From Pseudomonas sp. PDM04 (GTDB lineage: Bacteria > Pseudomonadota > Gammaproteobacteria > Pseudomonadales > Pseudomonadaceae), in contig NZ_JACVAI010000005.1 of assembly GCF_014851765.1 (NCBI RefSeq), positions 1 through 64,000 on the forward strand: a DNA stretch of 64,000 nucleotides, read 5' to 3'. Positions 26,560 through 35,781 of this stretch are shown in pieces. Each line of letters begins with the position of its first letter. Position 1 is the first letter of the stretch. Under the pieces are notes generated by a model. It saw only the letters and a list, made by a program, of their open reading frames with translations. It did not search any database and was not told where the DNA came from. The translations under genes and the position numbers were made by a program.

Positions 26560-27015
26560 GTGCCAAAAAACCTCGACGCTCTCCAGATGAATATCAGCAG
26601 CTCCATGGTGGTGGCCGCGCGGCATTGGCGCAAAATCTGCCAGACCACACTGGTCAACTATGGCATCTCCGAAGCCTGCGCCGTCCCGTTGTTGATGATC
26701 GGGCGGCTGGGCGAGGGTGTGCGGCAGGTGACGGTGGCGCAGGCCGCCGGGATGGAAAGCCCGTCGCTGGTGCGTCTGCTCGACCAGTTGTGTCACGCCG
26801 GCTACGTGTGTCGCACCGCCGATGCGCAGGACCGCCGGGCCAAATGCCTGAGCCTGACCGACACCGGTCGCGAGCTGGTGCAGGCGGTTGAAATCGAGCT
26901 GGTGCGCTTGCGTCACGAAGTGCTGGAAGGCATCGCCACCAGTGATCTGGAAGCGGCCTTGCGGGTACTGAGAGCTTTCGAAGCGGCCAACGCTCCCGCG
27001 GTGGTGAACCCTTGA
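26560..27015 (+). CDS. MarR-family regulator of the adjacent efflux operon
   Basis: A 151-residue winged-HTH protein. The recognition region is VTVAQAAGMESPSLVRLLDQLCHAGYVCRTADAQDRRAKCLSLT-like, the standard MarR wing (DRRAK). It is the first gene of a five-gene operon, overlapping the FusC gene by 4 bp, and probably represses the operon until a toxic aromatic compound binds. The start is GTG 26560. Confidence 0.88.
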   Translation: MPKNLDALQMNISSSMVVAARHWRKICQTTLVNYGISEACAVPLLMIGRLGEGVRQVTVAQAAGMESPSLVRLLDQLCHAGYVCRTADAQDRRAKCLSLTDTGRELVQAVEIELVRLRHEVLEGIATSDLEAALRVLRAFEAANAPAVVNP

Positions 27016-29084
27016 GCGGATTCTTTACCGGCGTTCCCCCGGCACGGGACTGGTTCTACGGTGTGCGCACGTTCGCCGCCTCGATGATCGCGTTGTACAT
27101 CGCCCTGCTCATGCAGATGCCGCGCCCGTATTGGGCGATGGCCACGGTCTACATCGTTTCCAGCCCCTTCGTCGGCCCGACCAGTTCCAAGGCGCTGTAC
27201 CGCGCGGTCGGTACATTGCTCGGCGCCGCCGCAGCGGTGCTGTTCGTGCCGATGTTCGTGCAGAGCCCCTATGTGCTGGTGCTGGTCATTGCGCTGTGGA
27301 CCGGGATCCTGCTGTTCCTGTCCATGCACCTGCGCACCGCCAACAACTATGCGCTGATGCTGGCCGGCTACACCTTGCCGTTGATCGCCCTGCCCGTGGT
27401 GGACAACCCGTTGGCGGTGTGGGACGTGGCCGAGGCGCGCACCGAAGAGATCTTCCTCGGCATCGCCGTGGCGGCGGTGGTTGGCGCGATGTTCTGGCCC
27501 CGGCGGCTGGCGCCGGTGTTCAACGATTCGGTGAGCAAATGGTTCGCCGATGCCTCGACCTACAGCCTGCGCTTCCTCAGCCGCAATGTGCAGCCCGAAG
27601 AAATCGGTGCGTTGCGCTCATCGATGGTGGCCACCTTCAACACCCTGGAACTGATGATCGGCCAGTTGCCTCACGAGGGCGCTCGTCCGCAAACCGTGCG
27701 CAACACCAAGGAACTGCGCGGACGGATGATTCACCTGCTGCCGGTGATCGATGCCCTCGACGACGCACTCTACGCCCTCGAACGGCGCACGCCGGAACTG
27801 GTGGACCGATTCGCGCCGCTGCTGGCGGCCACCACGCAATGGCTCGAGCACAAGGACGCCGACCTCGGGCGCTGGCAAGCGCTGAAGGATCAGCTCGAGG
27901 CGCTGCAGCCGTCCGCCGAAGCACTGGACGATCGCAAGCAACTGCTGTTCTCCAACGCCCTGTATCGACTCGGCGAATGGATAGACCTGTGGCAAGACTG
28001 CCGCAGCCTGCAATACGCCATCCAGTGCGAGAGCCAGGACAGCTGGCACGCGGTGTATCGGCACTGGCGCCTGGGGCGGCTGTCACCGTTTCTGGATCGT
28101 GGGCTGATGCTCTACTCGGCGGCGTCCACCGTCACCGCGATCATCGTCGCCTCGCTCCTGTGGATTCTGCTCGGCTGGACCGACGGCGGTGCTGCGGTGA
28201 TTCTGGCCGCGGTGGCCTGCAGCTTCTTCGCCTCGATGGACGACCCGGCGCCGCAAATCTACCGGTTCTTTTTCTGGACCGCGATGTCGGTGCTGTTCGC
28301 CAGTCTCTACCTGTTTCTGGTGCTGCCCAACCTGCATGATTTCCCGATGCTGGTGCTGGCGTTTTCCGTGCCGTTCATTTGCATCGGCACCCTGACGGTC
28401 AAGCCGCAGTTCTACCTGGGCATGCTGCTGACCCTGGTCAACACGTCGTCGTTCATCAGCATTCAGGGCGCTTACGACGCGGACTTCCTCAGCTTCGTCA
28501 ACTCCAACCTGGCCGGGCCGGTCGGTTTGCTCTTCGCCTTTGTCTGGACCCTGATCGCCCGACCGTTTGGCGCAGAGCTGGCGGCCAAGCGCCTGACCCG
28601 TTTCAGCTGGCGCGACATCGTCAGCCTGACCGAGCCGGCGACACTGGCCGAACACCGGCAACTGGGCGTGCAGGTGCTCGACCGTCTGATGCAGCACCTG
28701 CCGCGCCTGGCTATTACCGGACAGGACACCGGCATCGCCCTGCGTGAAGTGCGCGTTGCGCTGAACCTGCTCGACCTGCTGGCCTACACCCCGCGGGTGC
28801 TTGGCTACCCGCAGGTGCTGCTGCATCAGGTGGTGGCCGAGGTCGGCGAGTACTTCAAGGCCTGCCTCAAGGCTGGCGAGCGCCTGCCGGCGCCCAGCGC
28901 CTTGTTGATGTCGATGGACCGCACGCGTCGCGCCCTCAATCAGGAATGCGATGAAGACGCCCGTTTTCAACTGCTGCACGCCCTCAGCGGCTTGCGCCTG
29001 GCCCTGTTGCCCGGTGTCGAATTCGTCGGCAGCGGCGAAGTCGAAGAACCGCTTCCCCATGGCATCGATGGAGCGCCTTTATGA
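27012..29084 (+). CDS. FusC/AaeB-type aromatic acid exporter, inner-membrane pump
   Basis: A 690-residue FUSC-family protein with the duplicated plan: an N-terminal helix bundle (about 18-165), a soluble domain (170-350), a second bundle (about 365-510) and a cytoplasmic tail. AaeB exports p-hydroxybenzoate-like acids; FusC exports fusaric acid. Its start (TTG 27012) overlaps the MarR stop, and its stop overlaps the DUF1656 start. Next come DUF1656, an AaeA-like adaptor and a NodT channel, completing an envelope-spanning efflux system. Confidence 0.87.
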   Translation: MSGFFTGVPPARDWFYGVRTFAASMIALYIALLMQMPRPYWAMATVYIVSSPFVGPTSSKALYRAVGTLLGAAAAVLFVPMFVQSPYVLVLVIALWTGILLFLSMHLRTANNYALMLAGYTLPLIALPVVDNPLAVWDVAEARTEEIFLGIAVAAVVGAMFWPRRLAPVFNDSVSKWFADASTYSLRFLSRNVQPEEIGALRSSMVATFNTLELMIGQLPHEGARPQTVRNTKELRGRMIHLLPVIDALDDALYALERRTPELVDRFAPLLAATTQWLEHKDADLGRWQALKDQLEALQPSAEALDDRKQLLFSNALYRLGEWIDLWQDCRSLQYAIQCESQDSWHAVYRHWRLGRLSPFLDRGLMLYSAASTVTAIIVASLLWILLGWTDGGAAVILAAVACSFFASMDDPAPQIYRFFFWTAMSVLFASLYLFLVLPNLHDFPMLVLAFSVPFICIGTLTVKPQFYLGMLLTLVNTSSFISIQGAYDADFLSFVNSNLAGPVGLLFAFVWTLIARPFGAELAAKRLTRFSWRDIVSLTEPATLAEHRQLGVQVLDRLMQHLPRLAITGQDTGIALREVRVALNLLDLLAYTPRVLGYPQVLLHQVVAEVGEYFKACLKAGERLPAPSALLMSMDRTRRALNQECDEDARFQLLHALSGLRLALLPGVEFVGSGEVEEPLPHGIDGAPL

Positions 29085-29290
29085 TCGGTGATCTGGATAT
29101 CAGCGGGGTATTCCTGCCCACGCTGCTGGTGCTGATGGGCATTACCTATGTGATTTACCTGCTGGTGCACGGCCTGCTGACGCGCCTGCATTTTTACCGC
29201 CTGGTCTGGCACCGGGCATTGTTCAACGTGGCTCTCTACGCCTTGCTGCTTGGCGCGGTGGACTCACTCAGTCGATACCTGATGACATGA
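29081..29290 (+). CDS. DUF1656 small membrane protein (AaeX-like)
   Basis: A 69-residue protein with two TM helices (about 11-31 and 45-62) and the IGDLDISGVFLPTLL start of DUF1656. It sits between pump and adaptor genes, as AaeX does, with 4-bp overlaps on both sides. It is probably a pump accessory subunit of unknown role. Confidence 0.87.
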   Translation: MIGDLDISGVFLPTLLVLMGITYVIYLLVHGLLTRLHFYRLVWHRALFNVALYALLLGAVDSLSRYLMT

Positions 29291-30174
29291 AAAAACCTTT
29301 TTTGACCCTTGGCCGTGTGGTCCTGACGCTGTTGATCGTGAGCTTCGCGGTCGTGGTGGTCTGGCGCATGGTCATGTACTACATGTTCGCGCCCTGGACC
29401 CGTGACGGGCACATCCGCGCCGACATCGTGCAGATCGCGCCGGACGTATCCGGGTTGATCCAGCAAGTGGAAGTGCGCGACAACCAGTTGGTCAAGCGTG
29501 GCCAGGTGCTGTTCAGCATCGACCAGGACCGTTTCAAACTGGCCTTGCGCCAGGCCAAGGCGGCGGTCGCCGACCGTCAGGAAACCCTGGCGCAGGCCCA
29601 GCGTGAAGCCAAGCGCAACCGTGGCCTGGGCAACCTGGTGCCGGGCGAGCAACTGGAAGAAAGCCAGTCGCGAGTGGCCCGTGCCGAAGTGGCGCTGATG
29701 GAAGCGCAGGTGGCGGTCGACAGCGCCCAGCTCAACCTCGACCGTTCGACCGTGCGCAGCCCGGTGGACGGCTACGTCAACGACCGCGCCCCGCGCGTTC
29801 AGGAGTTCGTCACGGCCGGGCGACCGGTGTTGTCGGTGGTGGACAGCAATTCGTTTCACATCGACGGCTATTTCGAAGAAACCAAACTCGACGGCATCCA
29901 TGTCGGTCAGTCGGTGGATATCCGCGTGATCGGCGACCGCGCCCGCCTGCGCGGGCATGTGGAAAGCATCGTCGCCGGCATCGAGGACCGCGACCGCAGC
30001 AGTGGCAGCAACCTGCTGCCCAACGTCAACCCGGCGTTCAGCTGGGTACGGCTGGCCCAGCGGATTCCGGTGCGGATTGCCTTCGACGATGTGCCGGCGG
30101 ACTTCCGCATGATTGCCGGGCGGACGGCGACCGTGTCGATTATCGACGACCAGCCGCAGGAGCCGGGCAAATGA
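29287..30174 (+). CDS. AaeA/HlyD-type periplasmic adaptor
   Basis: A 295-residue adaptor. A TM helix (about 7-27) is followed by a lipoyl half-motif (IAPDVSGLIQQVEVRDNQLVKRG), a short helical hairpin (about 80-150), a second lipoyl half (STVRSPVDGYVNDRAPRVQEFV) and a beta-barrel. It bridges the FUSC pump and the NodT channel. Overlapping starts and stops on both sides show tight translational coupling. Confidence 0.88.
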   Translation: MKKPFLTLGRVVLTLLIVSFAVVVVWRMVMYYMFAPWTRDGHIRADIVQIAPDVSGLIQQVEVRDNQLVKRGQVLFSIDQDRFKLALRQAKAAVADRQETLAQAQREAKRNRGLGNLVPGEQLEESQSRVARAEVALMEAQVAVDSAQLNLDRSTVRSPVDGYVNDRAPRVQEFVTAGRPVLSVVDSNSFHIDGYFEETKLDGIHVGQSVDIRVIGDRARLRGHVESIVAGIEDRDRSSGSNLLPNVNPAFSWVRLAQRIPVRIAFDDVPADFRMIAGRTATVSIIDDQPQEPGK

Positions 30175-31619
30175 GCAGGGCCTCGGGGTTGGCGGTCGCC
30201 GGATTGGGCTTGCTGCTGTCGGCGTGCCAGATGGTCGGGCCGGATTATCAGGTCCCGCAAGATGCGGCTGTTCAGCGCGAAGATTTTCAGGGCGAGTTGG
30301 CCGTGAACGGCAAGCCGGTGGTCTCGGCACCGGTGCCAGCCGATTGGTGGCGTCTGTATCGGGACCCACGGCTCAATCAATTGGTCCAGCAGGCGTTGGC
30401 CTCCAACACCGACCTGCGTGTGGCGGCTGCCAGCCTGCTGCGGGCGCGAGCGCAGGTTGACGAAGCCGAGGCCGCCGGTGGCTGGAGCGGCGGCATAAAA
30501 ATGGGCGCCCAGCGTTTGCAGGAGTCCGGCGAAGCGTTCCTGTTGCCCGAGAAAGTGCCGGTGGCCAACATCGGTGATATCGGCATCAGCGCGTCCTACC
30601 AATTCGATCTGTTCGGCACGCTCAAGCGCGGGATCGAGGCCGCCAAGGCCAATGCCGACGCGACGCAGGCCGCTGCCGATACCGCCCGCATCACCTTGGT
30701 GGCCGATGTGGTGCGGGCCTACACCCAGGTGTGTGCGGCCAACGAAGAGCGGGAAATTGCCCAGCATTCCCTCGACCTGCAATCGCAAAGCACCACGCTG
30801 ATCCAGCGCCTGCGCGATGCCGGTCGTGGTGACGAAACCCAGGTCACCCGTTCGCAGACCCAATTCAAGTCCCTGCGTGCCGAGATGCCCCGCTACGAGG
30901 CTTCGCGTCAGGCCGGGCTGTTCCGCCTGTCGATGTTGCTGGCCCGGCCGGTCGATCAATTGCCGGCCGGCACCGCCAATTGCGCGCAGCTGCCGAAAAT
31001 CGCGCAGTTGGTGCCGGTGGGCGATGGCGCCTCGCTGCTCAAGCGCCGCCCCGATATCCGCCAGGCCGAGCGTCGACTGGCCGCCGCGACCGCCGGTATC
31101 GGCGTCGCCACTGGTGAGCTGTACCCGGACATCCGCATCGGCGCGACCATCGGCACTGTCGGTATCCTGGAAAACCTCGGCGAGCCTTCCACCAATCGTT
31201 GGGGCTTTGGCCCGTCGCTGAGCTGGAGCGTGCCGACCAACGGCGCCCGGGCACGAATCCGAGAAGCCGAAGCCGTGACCCAGGCAAGCCTGGCGCACTT
31301 TGATGGCGTGGTGCTCAACGCCATCCGTGAGACCCAGACCAGCCTGGCGCAGTACGCAGCGTTGCTGCAACGTCGCGAGGCCCTGGCGGACGCCGAGCAA
31401 TCGGCGAAGCTGGCCGCCGACCAGACTCACCGGTTCTTCCAGGCCGGGCGCGAGTCGTTCCTGGCCGACCTGCAGGCGACCCGCACCTACACCGACGTCA
31501 CGGCGCAACTGGCCGCCGCCAACACCCAGGTTGCGTTGAGCCAGATCGATTTGTTCCTGGCCCTCGGCGGCGGTTGGGAAAGCGGACGAACGCAAGGCTC
31601 GAACGCCAGCAAACCCTGA
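30171..31619 (+). CDS. NodT-family outer-membrane efflux lipoprotein
   Basis: A 482-residue OMF protein. The lipobox is LLLSACQ (Cys near 19), and two OEP repeats include the RRPDIRQAERRLAAATAGIGVA stretch. It is the last gene of the MarR-FusC-DUF1656-AaeA operon and supplies the outer-membrane exit. It differs clearly from the NodT protein at 18456, so the two pumps have separate channels. Confidence 0.88.
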   Translation: MSRASGLAVAGLGLLLSACQMVGPDYQVPQDAAVQREDFQGELAVNGKPVVSAPVPADWWRLYRDPRLNQLVQQALASNTDLRVAAASLLRARAQVDEAEAAGGWSGGIKMGAQRLQESGEAFLLPEKVPVANIGDIGISASYQFDLFGTLKRGIEAAKANADATQAAADTARITLVADVVRAYTQVCAANEEREIAQHSLDLQSQSTTLIQRLRDAGRGDETQVTRSQTQFKSLRAEMPRYEASRQAGLFRLSMLLARPVDQLPAGTANCAQLPKIAQLVPVGDGASLLKRRPDIRQAERRLAAATAGIGVATGELYPDIRIGATIGTVGILENLGEPSTNRWGFGPSLSWSVPTNGARARIREAEAVTQASLAHFDGVVLNAIRETQTSLAQYAALLQRREALADAEQSAKLAADQTHRFFQAGRESFLADLQATRTYTDVTAQLAAANTQVALSQIDLFLALGGGWESGRTQGSNASKP

Positions 31620-31634
31620 GGCCGTTGCTATGCT

Positions 31635-31672
31635 TTGACTTGATGAGGTCGCGCGTCGATCTCATCAGTCAA
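31635..31672 (+). other. Imperfect hairpin downstream of the efflux operon
   Basis: TTGACT-T-GATGAG (31635-31647) pairs with CTCATC-AGTCAA (31661-31672), with one bulged base. No T-run follows, so it could be a terminator variant, a 3'-end stabiliser or an operator for the gene at 31702. Confidence 0.4.
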
Positions 31673-31701
31673 GGCTCGCGTTGGTCATGGGGACTCTAAT
31701 A

Positions 31702-32337
31702 ATGAAAAACCCTTATGCTCCCGGCTTCTGGTGCGCTATTGCGGCATTGGTTCTGCTGTCAGCCACCTATTTCTACGGCGTCATGCTGGCGCATCAGCTC
31801 GACAAGGCGATGGTGTTTCTCGACAGCGCAGCCGCGCTGATCGCGGTCATGGCCATCGTGGTCGTGGCCTGGTCTTCGCTCCAGGGCCAGCGCATCAAGA
31901 AAAGACACCTCGAACAAGGCAAGACCCTGGTGCTGATCTGGGACACCAAGGTCGCCTTGCGTCGGGTGGAAACGGTGTTCGACCGGTATTTCTGGGGCAG
32001 CTATTGGCAACCGGGGCGCACGTTCCAGGAAGTCATGGGCGAACTCACCGGCACCCCTCTGGAAAAAAGCCTCGAAACCCTGAAAAAGCAGTGCCTCGCC
32101 CTGGACCAACAGGTGTCCGAAGACGGACGGCACTGGCTGAACAATGCCCGCGAGCTCTCGGACGTCGCCTCGGCCATGGCCCGCGAACGCTATCAGCTGG
32201 ACTTCTGCGACCCGCGCGCGGATGTGACGGGTGGGGCGGTGATCAATCGGGATTTCGAAGTGCTGGTGTACACGTGGACGGCGCGGCTGAAAAGTTTCGA
32301 TCACCAGCTCGATGAGATGGAAGTCCAGTATTCCTGA
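31702..32337 (+). CDS. Hypothetical two-TM membrane protein
   Basis: A 211-residue protein I do not recognise. There are two TM helices (about 8-28 and 40-60) and a cytoplasmic helical domain with Trp/Tyr-rich motifs (RYFWGSYWQPGRTFQEVM) and a long predicted helix (TPLEKSLETLKKQCLALDQQV). ATG 31702 has GGGGA upstream; ATG 31681/31687 would add up to seven residues. It is monocistronic, followed by a REPIN. The layout suggests a membrane-associated scaffold or sensor-like role, but no function can be assigned. Confidence 0.7.
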   Translation: MKNPYAPGFWCAIAALVLLSATYFYGVMLAHQLDKAMVFLDSAAALIAVMAIVVVAWSSLQGQRIKKRHLEQGKTLVLIWDTKVALRRVETVFDRYFWGSYWQPGRTFQEVMGELTGTPLEKSLETLKKQCLALDQQVSEDGRHWLNNARELSDVASAMARERYQLDFCDPRADVTGGAVINRDFEVLVYTWTARLKSFDHQLDEMEVQYS

Positions 32338-32351
32338 CGTGATATCGCTAT

Positions 32352-32416
32352 CTCGAGCAGGCTCCCCCCACAGGGGAATGCAATTCAGGCTGTGGGAGCG
32401 AGCCTGCCCGCGATGG
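32352..32416. repeat. REPIN (two inverted REP elements)
   Basis: REP cores at 32352-32374 (with CTCCCCCCA variation) and, inverted, 32391-32416, separated by 16 bp. Confidence 0.85.
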
Positions 32417-32606
32417 CGATTCAACAACTGCCACAACGCTCCAGCCACCCCCACGCCCGAAAGACACTCTTTAACCTTTAAACATTGGGCCAGCCGGTGC
32501 GCCTGATGCTAACCTGCTTCGCACTTTCATCGCAGTCGTGTTCATCACCCGTCAAGGGTTCAGGGAAGACGACCACACCTCAAACACGGACATTGACGGA
32601 TCATTC

Positions 32607-34112
32607 ATGAATAAATCAGCAGGCGTGCTTCTGGGAATTGTTGTGGCCATTGGCGTCATCAGCGCGGGCGGTGCCTGGTACACCGGCACCCGGCTCGAAG
32701 GGGTTCTGAACAGCTCGATCGCCGATGCCAACAAGGAACTGAAAGCCGCGCTGGTGGGTTCCAACGGGACGGCCTCGCTGGAACTGGTGTCGCTGGAGCG
32801 CCACCTGTTCAGCAGCACCGCGCACTACCGCCTCAAGGGCGAGGGCGAAGTGTTCGGCGAGGCGCCGGTCGAATTGCTGTTCGTCGACAACATCGAACAC
32901 GGCCCGTTGCCGTTTTCGCGACTGGTCTCGCTGAAATGGCTGCCGGTCATGGCCACCAGTCACTACGCGCTGGAAAAGACCCCCATCACCGAGAAGTGGT
33001 TCGCCGCCGCCAAGGACAAGTCGCCGCTCACCGGCGTGGTCAACATCGGTTACGACAACGCCACCAATGGCACGTTTGAGTTGTTGCCGCTGGACGTGGC
33101 CCTGGACGACAAGTCCAACCTGAAATTCTCCGGCCTGAACCTTGAGGTGTCGGCCAGCGCCCAGGCGCAGAAAGTCAAAGCCAACGGCTACATGGACAAC
33201 TTCACGCTGACCACCGTCGACGAAACCCAGGCCCCGGTCAAAATCGTGCTCAGCGGGCTGACAGTGGCCAGCAACCTGGTGAAAAGCACGTACGGTTTCT
33301 ACGTCGGCGAGAACACGCTGGAGCTGACCGACAGCCAGACCACGTTCGGCGCGCAACAGTCGGTGTTGGGCATCAAGAAATTCGAAATGAAGAACCAGAC
33401 CGAAGAGTCGGGCACCAACGCGGCCGGGCGCGCCGATTACAAGATGGGCGAAGTGTCGCTGAACGGCAAGAAAGTGGGTTCCGCCCAGTTGGCCATGAGC
33501 CTGAAGAACCTCGACATCCCGGCAACCCTGTCGTTGATGCAGGTGTATCAGACCAAACTGCAACCCTACGAAAAAGCCGCTGCCGAAGCGGCCGCCGCCG
33601 GTGAGCCCGCGCCCGAGCTGGTGCTGACGCCCGCCGAAGAGACCCAGGTCAAGGCCGACCTGGAAAAACTCCTGGCGGCCGGTCCGCAGGTGGCGCTGGA
33701 GAAGTTTGCGTTCACCACCGCCAACGGGGAAAGCCGCGCCAACCTGGTGCTCGACCTGACCAAGCCGAAATCCATGGACCTGCCGCCAGACCAGTTGATC
33801 AAGCAGTTGATCGCCTTGCTGGACGTCAATATCCAGGTGTCCAAACCGATGCTGGTCGACGTGTTCAGCGTCCAGGGGCAGCTCGACGGGCAGACCGACG
33901 CCAAGCTCATCGTTGACCAGGCCAAGGCCACCGCCGACATGTTCGGCGCCATGGCGGTGGGCACGCAGTTCGCCACCCTGGACGGCACCAACATCGTCAG
34001 CAAGCTGCACTACGCCAACAATGAAGTGGAGTTCAACGGCCAGAAGATGACCGTCGAGCAGTTTGTCGGCTTCGTCATGAGCAAACTGGGTGGCGTCGAA
34101 GTCGCCGAGTAA
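32607..34112 (+). CDS. YdgA-like DUF945 family protein
   Basis: A 501-residue protein with an N-terminal membrane helix (about 6-25) and a long beta-rich domain. The start GVLLGIVVAIGVISAGGAWYTGTRLE is characteristic of DUF945/YdgA proteins, which are envelope-located and poorly understood. An Ala/Glu-rich linker lies near 345-370 (EKAAAEAAAAGEPAPE). ATG 32607 is preceded by GACGGA. It is convergent with the reductase gene 3 bp away. Confidence 0.82.
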   Translation: MNKSAGVLLGIVVAIGVISAGGAWYTGTRLEGVLNSSIADANKELKAALVGSNGTASLELVSLERHLFSSTAHYRLKGEGEVFGEAPVELLFVDNIEHGPLPFSRLVSLKWLPVMATSHYALEKTPITEKWFAAAKDKSPLTGVVNIGYDNATNGTFELLPLDVALDDKSNLKFSGLNLEVSASAQAQKVKANGYMDNFTLTTVDETQAPVKIVLSGLTVASNLVKSTYGFYVGENTLELTDSQTTFGAQQSVLGIKKFEMKNQTEESGTNAAGRADYKMGEVSLNGKKVGSAQLAMSLKNLDIPATLSLMQVYQTKLQPYEKAAAEAAAAGEPAPELVLTPAEETQVKADLEKLLAAGPQVALEKFAFTTANGESRANLVLDLTKPKSMDLPPDQLIKQLIALLDVNIQVSKPMLVDVFSVQGQLDGQTDAKLIVDQAKATADMFGAMAVGTQFATLDGTNIVSKLHYANNEVEFNGQKMTVEQFVGFVMSKLGGVEVAE

Positions 34113-34115
34113 CGG

Positions 34116-35642
34116 CTAGACGTCACGGATCAGCCGCCAGGCCTCATCGACCGGCAGCGGCTGTTTCATCCGTTCGGCCAGCATCGCCATCGCCCGCTCT
34201 TCATCGCAGGCGATGGCGGCGGCGACCACGCCGTTCCTGCCGAACAGGCCAATGAACGGCGGATGGTAAGGATCGCCCTTGAACTCGACCTCGTCCCAGG
34301 CGTCGGCGTGTCCGAGGTAGTCGTAGTTCTTGCCGAAGTGCCAGGTCCAGAAGTACGGCACATCCAGATAATGCTCGTCGCCCCCCAGCATGTTGGCCGC
34401 GGCGATTCGCGCCTGTTGTTGCGCCAGGCGCCAGTGCTCGATTCGTTGCAGTTGGCCGTTGAGGGGAAAGGTGGCGATGTCGCCCACCGCCCACAGCCCT
34501 TCGCTCACTTGCATGCCGCTGTCGACTCGCAGTGACAGGTCCTGTTCCATGGGCAGTCCGGCAAACGGCTCGGTTGCGGGGCTGACGCCGATACCGACCA
34601 ATACCAGGTCCGCTGGCAGACGCTGGCCGTTTTTCAGCGTTATCGCCTCAACCCTGTCGTTGCCCTCGATCTGCGCGGCTTCACTGTCGGTATGAAACAC
34701 CACACCGTGGGCGACATGGCGCGCAAGGATCGCCTTGCCAACGGTTTCGCCGAACTGTTTGGCGAAGGGCACTGCATGGCGGGCCAGTACTGTCACGTCG
34801 AGCCCGTGTTCGCGCAGGGCCGCAGCGGATTCCAGGGCAATGAAACTGTCGCCGATGATCACCGCCCGCTGGCCGGGGCGGGTGGCGTCCAGAATCGCCC
34901 GTGCCTGGTCTTTCGAACGCAACACAAACACCTGCGGCAGCTCGGCGCCGGGCAGGTCGAGTGGTTTGGGGGTGCCGCCCGTGGCGATTAACGCGGCGTC
35001 GTAGGTCAGGGTCTGGCCATCCGTCAGGCGCACGCTGCGGTGCTGCGCATCCAGGCTCGCGACGTGCCCATTCAAGCGCTCGATACGTTGCTCGCGATAA
35101 AAACTGTCTTCGCGCAGAGCGGGTATTTCCTCGGGGGGCATTTGGCCGGCGATCACGAATTTGCTCAGGACGGTGCGGTCGTAGCCGGCCTGCGCTTCGC
35201 GGTCGATCAACACCACGCGACCGCCGAAGCCTTTTTCCCGCAACGCCGCTGCCGCCGCCGTGCCCTCCGCACCGGCGCCGATAATCAAGAAAGTGCGGGG
35301 ATCGTCGGCCGGTGGGGTGTGCGGATCGGGCAGCGGCTGCTCATCGACCCAGACTTCGTCGCCGCGCATTTCCAGGGGGTAGCGCTTGAGGCTGTCCAGC
35401 GAGGGCGGTTCGCACAAGGCACCGTCTTCGATCCGAAACGCGGCCTTGTGCCACGGGCAAATCAGGCGGCCGTGACACAGCGCGCCCTCGGCCAGCGGCG
35501 CGCCGGCATGCGGGCACTCGCCCTGATAGGCGCGCAGTTGATCGCCCACCCGCAACAGGAGGATCTTGTTGTCGCCAGCGCGCACTTCCAGGCCTCGGTG
35601 CTCGGGGATATCCGCGAAACGGGCAACACGGTGCAGTGCCAT
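34116..35642 (-). CDS. Rieske-domain FAD-dependent oxidoreductase (AIFM3-like)
   Basis: A 508-residue fusion. The N-terminal Rieske [2Fe-2S] domain has CPHAG (Cys/His near 43-45) and CPWH (near 63-66). After a linker near 100-115 comes a pyridine-nucleotide-disulfide reductase core with FAD-binding FLIIGAGAEGTAAAAALRE, a second GDSFIALESAAALRE nucleotide site and VGIGVSPATEPF...WAVGDIA. The protein probably passes electrons from NAD(P)H through FAD to the Rieske centre; its partner is unknown. It is monocistronic, with GGAGAACGATC before the ATG. The Rieske fusion is a known architecture rather than an anomaly. Confidence 0.88.
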   Translation of the reverse strand: MALHRVARFADIPEHRGLEVRAGDNKILLLRVGDQLRAYQGECPHAGAPLAEGALCHGRLICPWHKAAFRIEDGALCEPPSLDSLKRYPLEMRGDEVWVDEQPLPDPHTPPADDPRTFLIIGAGAEGTAAAAALREKGFGGRVVLIDREAQAGYDRTVLSKFVIAGQMPPEEIPALREDSFYREQRIERLNGHVASLDAQHRSVRLTDGQTLTYDAALIATGGTPKPLDLPGAELPQVFVLRSKDQARAILDATRPGQRAVIIGDSFIALESAAALREHGLDVTVLARHAVPFAKQFGETVGKAILARHVAHGVVFHTDSEAAQIEGNDRVEAITLKNGQRLPADLVLVGIGVSPATEPFAGLPMEQDLSLRVDSGMQVSEGLWAVGDIATFPLNGQLQRIEHWRLAQQQARIAAANMLGGDEHYLDVPYFWTWHFGKNYDYLGHADAWDEVEFKGDPYHPPFIGLFGRNGVVAAAIACDEERAMAMLAERMKQPLPVDEAWRLIRDV

Positions 35643-35781
35643 GATCGTTCTCCAGGCAGGCGTTTCACTTAAGAGTTCGGGCTTTATTCCGAGGTTCAGC
35701 CAAATCCGGCTGCCACCGCACGAGCGGTCCGGCTATAGTTTGCACGCCGACCACGGCCCCACCCGCACAAGGTGCTCCGGT

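Noticed and set aside
34116..35642. The Rieske-FAD fusion considered as a novel fusion protein.
   Set aside because: This domain order is known in AIFM3-like reductases, so it is ordinary.
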